Shown piece after piece: positions 57,676 through 64,000 of a DNA stretch of 64,000 nucleotides. The DNA comes from Microbacterium sp. Lineage in GTDB: Bacteria > Actinomycetota > Actinomycetes > Actinomycetales > Microbacteriaceae. How positions within the stretch are numbered: the first letter of the stretch is position 1; each line of letters opens with the position of its first letter. The notes beneath the pieces were generated by a model, which did not search any database, had not been told where the DNA came from, and was given only the letters and a program-made list of their open reading frames with translations. A program made the position numbers and the translations under genes. The DNA lies in NCBI GenBank assembly GCA_029239635.1, contig JARBUN010000014.1, positions 1 through 64,000 on the forward strand, in the 5' to 3' direction.

Positions 57676-58601
57676 CACAGCTCCTGAGCGAAGTTGCCCT
57701 GCATCCGGGTGAACACCCGGTGCGAGATCACGAGCAGAACCAGACCGACCACGCCAGCGATCAGCATCCGCAGCCCCAGCTGGGCGGGATAGTCCTCGAG
57801 CGTCCCCGCCCCCCAGAAGGCGCGGTGGAATCCGAGGACGGCGATGGTCAGCGGGTTCGAGGCGTAGACGTCGAGGACCCATTCCGGCAGCTGGAACCGG
57901 ACGATGACGTCCTGCACCATGCGCCAGGAGTAGACGATGGGCGATCCCCACATCGCGAGCATCAGCACGACCTCGGTGAGGTACTGGATGTCGCGGAGGT
58001 AGACGTTCAACGCCGAGAGGAGCAGCCCGATGGCGAGTCCGTAAATGGTGATCAGGATGACCGACGGGAAGAACCAGAGCATTTCCGCCGGCTCGGGCAG
58101 GGCGCGGAACAGCAGAGCCGCGACCACCAGGACACCGAGCTGGACGAGGAACATGAATGCCGCGCCGCCGATGCTCGCGAGGGGGAAGATCTCCCGAGGC
58201 AGATAGATCTTCTTGACCAATCCGCCGTTCTGCAGGATCGACCCCGTCGCGCCGAACACCATGTCATTGAAGAACACGTAGAGAGTCAGCCCGGAGAAGA
58301 GATAGACCGCGAAGTTGTCGATGCCCTCGGCCGCGCGCAGGAATTGCCCCAGCACGATGAAATACATCAAGAACTGGATGAGCGGACGGATCACGGTCCA
58401 CAAGAATCCGAGGAAGCTGTCCCGATAGCGCGCCTGCAGGTCGCGGCGCACGAGGAGGTTCAAGAGGTCGCGGCGCTTGAGGATCTCGCCGACCTTGCCG
58501 AGCCGTCCGGTGGTTCGGCGACCCTTCGCATCGACGACCGCATACGGCGCTTCGGAGATCCGCGCGAATCGCGCCACGCTCTCCTGGCTCATCGCTGCCA
58601 T
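57675..58601 (-). CDS. wzm: Polysaccharide ABC exporter permease (Wzm-like), second system
   Basis: The 308-residue protein has an N-terminal cytoplasmic stretch, then six helices with the family motif RRDLQARYRDSFLGFLWTVIRPL, LTLYVFFNDMVFGATGSI and VYASNPLTIAVLGFHRAFW. It is paired with the Wzt ATPase directly downstream. The start ATG at 58601 gives MAAMSQE; an ATG 9 nt later is possible. It follows the RgpF-like genes at a 13-bp gap, so all four probably share a transcript. Confidence 0.93.
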   Translation of the reverse strand: MAAMSQESVARFARISEAPYAVVDAKGRRTTGRLGKVGEILKRRDLLNLLVRRDLQARYRDSFLGFLWTVIRPLIQFLMYFIVLGQFLRAAEGIDNFAVYLFSGLTLYVFFNDMVFGATGSILQNGGLVKKIYLPREIFPLASIGGAAFMFLVQLGVLVVAALLFRALPEPAEMLWFFPSVILITIYGLAIGLLLSALNVYLRDIQYLTEVVLMLAMWGSPIVYSWRMVQDVIVRFQLPEWVLDVYASNPLTIAVLGFHRAFWGAGTLEDYPAQLGLRMLIAGVVGLVLLVISHRVFTRMQGNFAQEL

Positions 58602-58614
58602 TCTCGCTGTCCCG

Positions 58615-60543
58615 TCATGAGTTCTTTCGTCGTTTCTTCAGCCCGCGCACGGCCCGGTCGATCCACCGGCCCGGGCTCTTCGTGGGGTCCATCACCCGCC
58701 TCATCCGATGCACGGCGCCCATGTGGTTCAGGCGCATGTACATCCTGAGGAAATCTTTCCCAGAGCCGGTGCCCACGAATCCGAGCGCCCGAAGACGGTC
58801 GATCTTCTCGAAGGCGTATCCCGGGGTCGTTCCGGCCATTTCATCGAGCTTGTAATCGAGCGCCGTGTGACTGACCGCCGCATAATCGGGTGCGACGATC
58901 GTCCGGCTGTGGTAGCCCGATTCGCCTGCCGCGTACGACGGCATGCGTTCCAGGATATGCGCCAGCCCCCCGTCCTGGTATGCCTCCACGCCGCCGAAGT
59001 CGGAGTATTCCCAGGGATGCTCGACAAGGAGACGAAGGGCTTCGGGCCGGGCGAAGAACATCGAACCGTAGGGTGCCAACGGCGACACGTCGTCGAGGGG
59101 CACCCGAATGCCCAGCTTCTCCGCCAGCCGTTCGAAACCCGGCTTGTTCGACCACCAGGCACGACCCAGGGTGGGGTAGCCGATGTGGATCATCGGCGGG
59201 AACGCGAGTCCCAGCCCGGGTTCGCGCTGGAAAAGAGCAAGCACGCGCGAGGTGTGGTCCTCGTCGTGCAGGAGGTTGAAGAACTGCTGCTCTCGGAAGT
59301 GCGTTCCGACGTTGTGGCCGTCCTGGGGTGTCTTCTTGCTGTGGAGTTTGACCACGAGGTCGTAGTCACCCGACAGGAGGACATCGCGGCATCCGACGAG
59401 GAAGGCGCTCTGATCGCGGCCGTCGTTCGACGCGACGACGCGCACGTCCACCGCCCCCCGCTTTTCCGGGAGGGCGGCCAGGCGCGACTCGATCCGCCGC
59501 GCACGCTCTGCGTCGGGGGTCGTGACGACGAGGTCGTACGGGCCGGGCAGGGTGTCGGCCCGCTCGATCATCTCCTCCGTCATCTCGTCGTAGAAGATGT
59601 GCGCGATGACAACCACGCGCAGCGGCGCGGCGGCATCGTATGGCGCATGGTCGGGCCCGATGACGTCCATGAGTCCGGCGTCGGCGTTCAGCACCTTCGG
59701 CGCGACGTTGCGAGCGAGATTCGACAGGGCAATCTCGACGGGGTACCCGCCCTCGGCCGCCGCGTCCAGCGCCCACTTGCCGATCACCGCGTGACGGTCG
59801 AGGAACGGCGGCCAGTGGAAGAAAGGACGACGCTTGACGATCGGGCACCCGTCCTCGATGAGAGCGCGGGGGGCGAACAGCGAGGCGTTCACCACCCCGT
59901 AGTCGTCGGAGGCAAAGGCCGCCTCCCCCGAGAACCCGCTGTCGGTGAAGGTGTCGCGGAAGACGAGTTCGTGCTGCACCACGGCGTCGATGTAGGTGGA
60001 GATGTCCGGCAGCTCCGCCCAGTAGCGCCGCCACCGCTCGGTCTGGAACATCTCGCGGCGCACGGCAAGCCAGAACGACTGGAAGTGGTACGGCAGGGTC
60101 CCCGAGCCGGTGATGGGGTTGTGGTCCTCGGCCGCGTGATCGGTCATCGCCCAGAAATGCACCGGGCGGGCGTCCATCCGGGCGAAGAGAGGGCCGAAGG
60201 GTCGCACGGGACCGAACCACGTGTCGTTGGTCAGCACGATTTCGTCGAACTCCGCGATCCGCTCGCCGAGACGGTTCAGGGCGTCGCGCTGCGCACCGAT
60301 GTCGAAGCCGGAGTTGTCGCGCTCGATGATCTCGTCGACGGCATCGACCAGGCGCGTCCGCCCGCTGTCGGAGAGTTCCCCGTTGACCACGGCGACGAGG
60401 CGATCGGCGTGCGCGCGGAGCGCCGCCAAGGCATACAGGACGTAGTCCTCGACCTCTCCGCGGCGGTCGTAGATCGTGTACACGATCAGTCGACGACCGG
60501 CATCCGGGAAGGGAAGGGCCGGCGCGATCTCGGTTCCGCTCAC
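58615..60543 (-). CDS. RgpF-like rhamnan synthesis family protein, copy 1
   Basis: The 642-residue protein carries the RgpF signature twice over its length. An N-terminal glycosyltransferase-like half has VYTIYDRRGEVEDYVLYAL, NSGFDIGAQRDALNRLG and LTNDTWFGPVRPFGPLF. A second half (about 325-600) has VVKLHSKKTPQDGHN. RgpF family proteins add side-chain or capping sugars to rhamnose-rich polymers. It is coupled (GTGA) to a close paralogue upstream, and both precede an ABC exporter. Confidence 0.9.
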   Translation of the reverse strand: MSGTEIAPALPFPDAGRRLIVYTIYDRRGEVEDYVLYALAALRAHADRLVAVVNGELSDSGRTRLVDAVDEIIERDNSGFDIGAQRDALNRLGERIAEFDEIVLTNDTWFGPVRPFGPLFARMDARPVHFWAMTDHAAEDHNPITGSGTLPYHFQSFWLAVRREMFQTERWRRYWAELPDISTYIDAVVQHELVFRDTFTDSGFSGEAAFASDDYGVVNASLFAPRALIEDGCPIVKRRPFFHWPPFLDRHAVIGKWALDAAAEGGYPVEIALSNLARNVAPKVLNADAGLMDVIGPDHAPYDAAAPLRVVVIAHIFYDEMTEEMIERADTLPGPYDLVVTTPDAERARRIESRLAALPEKRGAVDVRVVASNDGRDQSAFLVGCRDVLLSGDYDLVVKLHSKKTPQDGHNVGTHFREQQFFNLLHDEDHTSRVLALFQREPGLGLAFPPMIHIGYPTLGRAWWSNKPGFERLAEKLGIRVPLDDVSPLAPYGSMFFARPEALRLLVEHPWEYSDFGGVEAYQDGGLAHILERMPSYAAGESGYHSRTIVAPDYAAVSHTALDYKLDEMAGTTPGYAFEKIDRLRALGFVGTGSGKDFLRMYMRLNHMGAVHRMRRVMDPTKSPGRWIDRAVRGLKKRRKNS

Positions 60544-62474
60544 CGGCGGACTCCCTTCACCAGAGCGCGACCGGCAGCGGCACCCGCGCGGACCCGGCGC
60601 AGCACCGCGCGCGCGCCCTGCCCGAGAGGGTGCATCACGGGGTCGAGTCGCTGAACGACCTTGTTGTGGTTGGTCTTCATGTACATGCGGAAGAAGGCCA
60701 CCGCGCCCGCGGTGCCCATCCAGCCCGCCCGGTGCAGGAACTGGATCTGCTCGATGGGATACCCCGGCAGGTTCACCGCGAGCTGGTCGATCTTGTACTC
60801 GATCGCGAGGTGGGTGAGACTCGCGTGCTCGGCGTCCAGGACCGTCCGCACATGCAGACCCTGCTCCCCCACCGCCACGGAGACGAGGCGTTCGAGAAGC
60901 CGCTGCAGATCGGGCACCAGTTCGCGCGATCGATCACGGAAGTCGTCGTAAGTCCACTTCGCCAACAGGTACGACCGTAGTCCTGCGGGCCGTCCGACCC
61001 ACATGCCACCCAGCGGGGACAGGGGGGTGATCCCGTCGAGCGGAACCCGGATGCCGAGATCGTCGGCCACTTCTTGGCCCATCCCCCGATACCACGACCA
61101 GCCCTCGCCGGTCGTGGCGTAACCGGTCTCGATGACCGGGGGGAAGACAGCGCCGAGCCCCGGCTCGCGGACGAACAGAGCGAGGAGGTTGGCGATGTAG
61201 GACGGGCTCCCCACCAGGTTGTCGCGCATGTACCGGCGGAAGTACTCCGACACGGTGCGTCCCCGACGGGTGGGGAGGCGGTCGTGGAGCTTGACGAAGA
61301 CGTCGTAACGGTCGCTCAGCAGTTCGGCCCGGCATCCGATCAGGAAGGCACTCATGTCGCGGCCGTTCGCCGACGGGACGACACGGACCTCGGCGGTGGA
61401 GACGTTCTGACCGTGAGCCGACAGGAGCTCGTCGAGGGCGGGGGCGAGCCCCGCGTCCGACGTGGTGACGATCACGTCGACCGGTGCCGGGAACCACGTC
61501 AGCCGCTCGACGAGCGGGGTGACCGACGCGATCCCCGTCGCGTGGATCACCACGAGCACGCGCAGACCGGACGGGTCTTCGGATGCCTTCACCACCGTGC
61601 GGGGAAGGATGTCGAGCAACGCCAGGTTGGTGTTGATCACCTTCGGCGGCACCGTCCGCGCCAGGTTCTCGAGGATCAGCGCCGTCGGGTACCCGCTGGC
61701 CGCGACCTTGTCGAGGACCGCGCGACCGATCACCGCGTGTCGGTCGAGGAACGGCGGCCAGTGGAAGAACGGACGACGCTTGACCAGCGGGCACCCGTCG
61801 TCGATGAGGAGTGTGGGGTTGAACAACGCCGGGTGGTCGGTCGGATAGTCGTCGGAGGCGAAGGCGACCGCCGAGGTGAACCCCGCCTCGGTGAAGGTCT
61901 CGGTGAAGATGGTCTCGTGCTTGAGTACCGCGTCGAAGTACGACGGCATCTCGGGGAGCTCCCGCCAGTAACGCTCCCAGCGCTCCGACGTGAACATGCG
62001 CCGACGGACGGCGATCCAGAACGACTGGAGATGGTACGGCAGCACGCCGTCGCCGGTGAAGGGGTTCGGCTCCTCGCGCGCGTGGTCGGTCATCCCCCAG
62101 AAGTCGGCGTCGAGGGCGTCCATGCGGTCGAAGACCGGCCCGTACGGGCGCACCGGTCCGAACCACGTGTCGTTCGTGAGCACGATCTCGTCGAAGTCCG
62201 CCAGCCGCGACCCCAGGTGGTCGAGCGCGTCCTTGTGCGCCCAGATGTCGAAGCCGACGTTCTTGCGCAGCAGGATCTCGTCGGTCACCGGCTCAAGGCG
62301 TCGCCTCGCGCCGTCCGAGAGAGTGCCGTTGATCACCGCGAGGATGTGGGTGGCGCGATCGCGCATTCCTTCGAGGGCGTGGACCACGTAGTCGTCGACA
62401 CCACCACGCCGGTCGTACACGACGTAGACGACGAGTCGTCGCCCATCGGGGGGGAAAACCAACGCATGCTCCAC
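60540..62474 (-). CDS. RgpF-like rhamnan synthesis family protein, copy 2
   Basis: This 644-residue paralogue of copy 1 has the same plan (YVVYDRRGGVDDYVVHAL, NVGFDIWAHKDAL, LTNDTWFGPVRPYGPVF, then VFVKLHDRLPTRRG). Long blocks are nearly identical in both, such as the KRRPFFHWPPFLDRHAVIG segment, while other regions diverge, which suggests a tandem duplication followed by specialisation. The start is GTG with GAGGGGG 5 nt upstream. It lies 76 bp downstream of rfbA on the same strand. Confidence 0.9.
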   Translation of the reverse strand: MEHALVFPPDGRRLVVYVVYDRRGGVDDYVVHALEGMRDRATHILAVINGTLSDGARRRLEPVTDEILLRKNVGFDIWAHKDALDHLGSRLADFDEIVLTNDTWFGPVRPYGPVFDRMDALDADFWGMTDHAREEPNPFTGDGVLPYHLQSFWIAVRRRMFTSERWERYWRELPEMPSYFDAVLKHETIFTETFTEAGFTSAVAFASDDYPTDHPALFNPTLLIDDGCPLVKRRPFFHWPPFLDRHAVIGRAVLDKVAASGYPTALILENLARTVPPKVINTNLALLDILPRTVVKASEDPSGLRVLVVIHATGIASVTPLVERLTWFPAPVDVIVTTSDAGLAPALDELLSAHGQNVSTAEVRVVPSANGRDMSAFLIGCRAELLSDRYDVFVKLHDRLPTRRGRTVSEYFRRYMRDNLVGSPSYIANLLALFVREPGLGAVFPPVIETGYATTGEGWSWYRGMGQEVADDLGIRVPLDGITPLSPLGGMWVGRPAGLRSYLLAKWTYDDFRDRSRELVPDLQRLLERLVSVAVGEQGLHVRTVLDAEHASLTHLAIEYKIDQLAVNLPGYPIEQIQFLHRAGWMGTAGAVAFFRMYMKTNHNKVVQRLDPVMHPLGQGARAVLRRVRAGAAAGRALVKGVRR

Positions 62475-62550
62475 TTCAGCCCCCTCGATTCATCCCGCGG
62501 TTCTCTCGGATGCGGCAGGGGCCTTGACCGCACGCAGACCAACGGCGAGC

Positions 62551-64000
<1,450 letters not shown>

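Overview
The window is about 70% G+C and almost fully coding. It reads as a chromosome segment of a Microbacteriaceae actinobacterium, most likely Microbacterium. Evidence: the secA-hpf-comF-lpqB-mtrB-mtrA order, a WhiB2-type regulator beside manA and an Rv3258c/Rv3259-like pair, strong GC3 bias, and many genes that appear to be transcribed without a leader. This placement is inferred from gene families and order, not from an alignment.

Layout. 1-7543: partial secA, a coiled-coil/glycine-rich protein, the ribosome hibernation factor, comF and the cell-envelope regulatory operon mtrA-mtrB-lpqB. 7753-13463: a five-gene membrane cluster (GDPDase-type membrane protein, DUF4129, DUF4350, MoxR ATPase, DUF58), translationally coupled throughout. 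13589-18066: oleA-oleBC-oleD, an operon for head-to-head olefin synthesis with the actinobacterial OleB-OleC fusion; oleD is broken. 18105-18424: tandem copies of a short inverted-repeat element. 18535-21281: katG and furA with a clear FurA operator. 21320-29974: SpoIIM, RDD, DUF3499, metallopeptidase, DUF5719, a large membrane glycosyltransferase, whiB2 and manA.

30037-64000 is a 34 kb surface-polysaccharide region. It holds two tandem O-antigen-ligase-like genes; a galactofuran module (glfT2, glfT1-like, a Wzm/Wzt exporter without a carbohydrate-binding tail, a membrane O-acyltransferase, glf); an eleven-gene glycosyltransferase run on the + strand with UDP-xylose synthase, a flippase and GtrA; a three-gene 2,3-diacetamido-sugar set (dehydrogenase, aminotransferase, acetyltransferase); a second ABC exporter whose ATPase carries a Wzt C-terminal domain; two tandem RgpF-like proteins; and divergent rfbA/rfbB, the latter cut by the window end.

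The main oddities are these. Three otherwise healthy operon genes (oleD, a GT4 glycosyltransferase, the flippase) each look as if a short internal piece has been deleted out of frame. A metallopeptidase gene has lost its expected stop. The heptamer GGATGCC is strongly over-represented. Near-identical -10 boxes lie 6-9 nt upstream of about a dozen start codons, which suggests widespread leaderless transcription. No tRNA, rRNA, CRISPR array, transposase or phage gene was seen.
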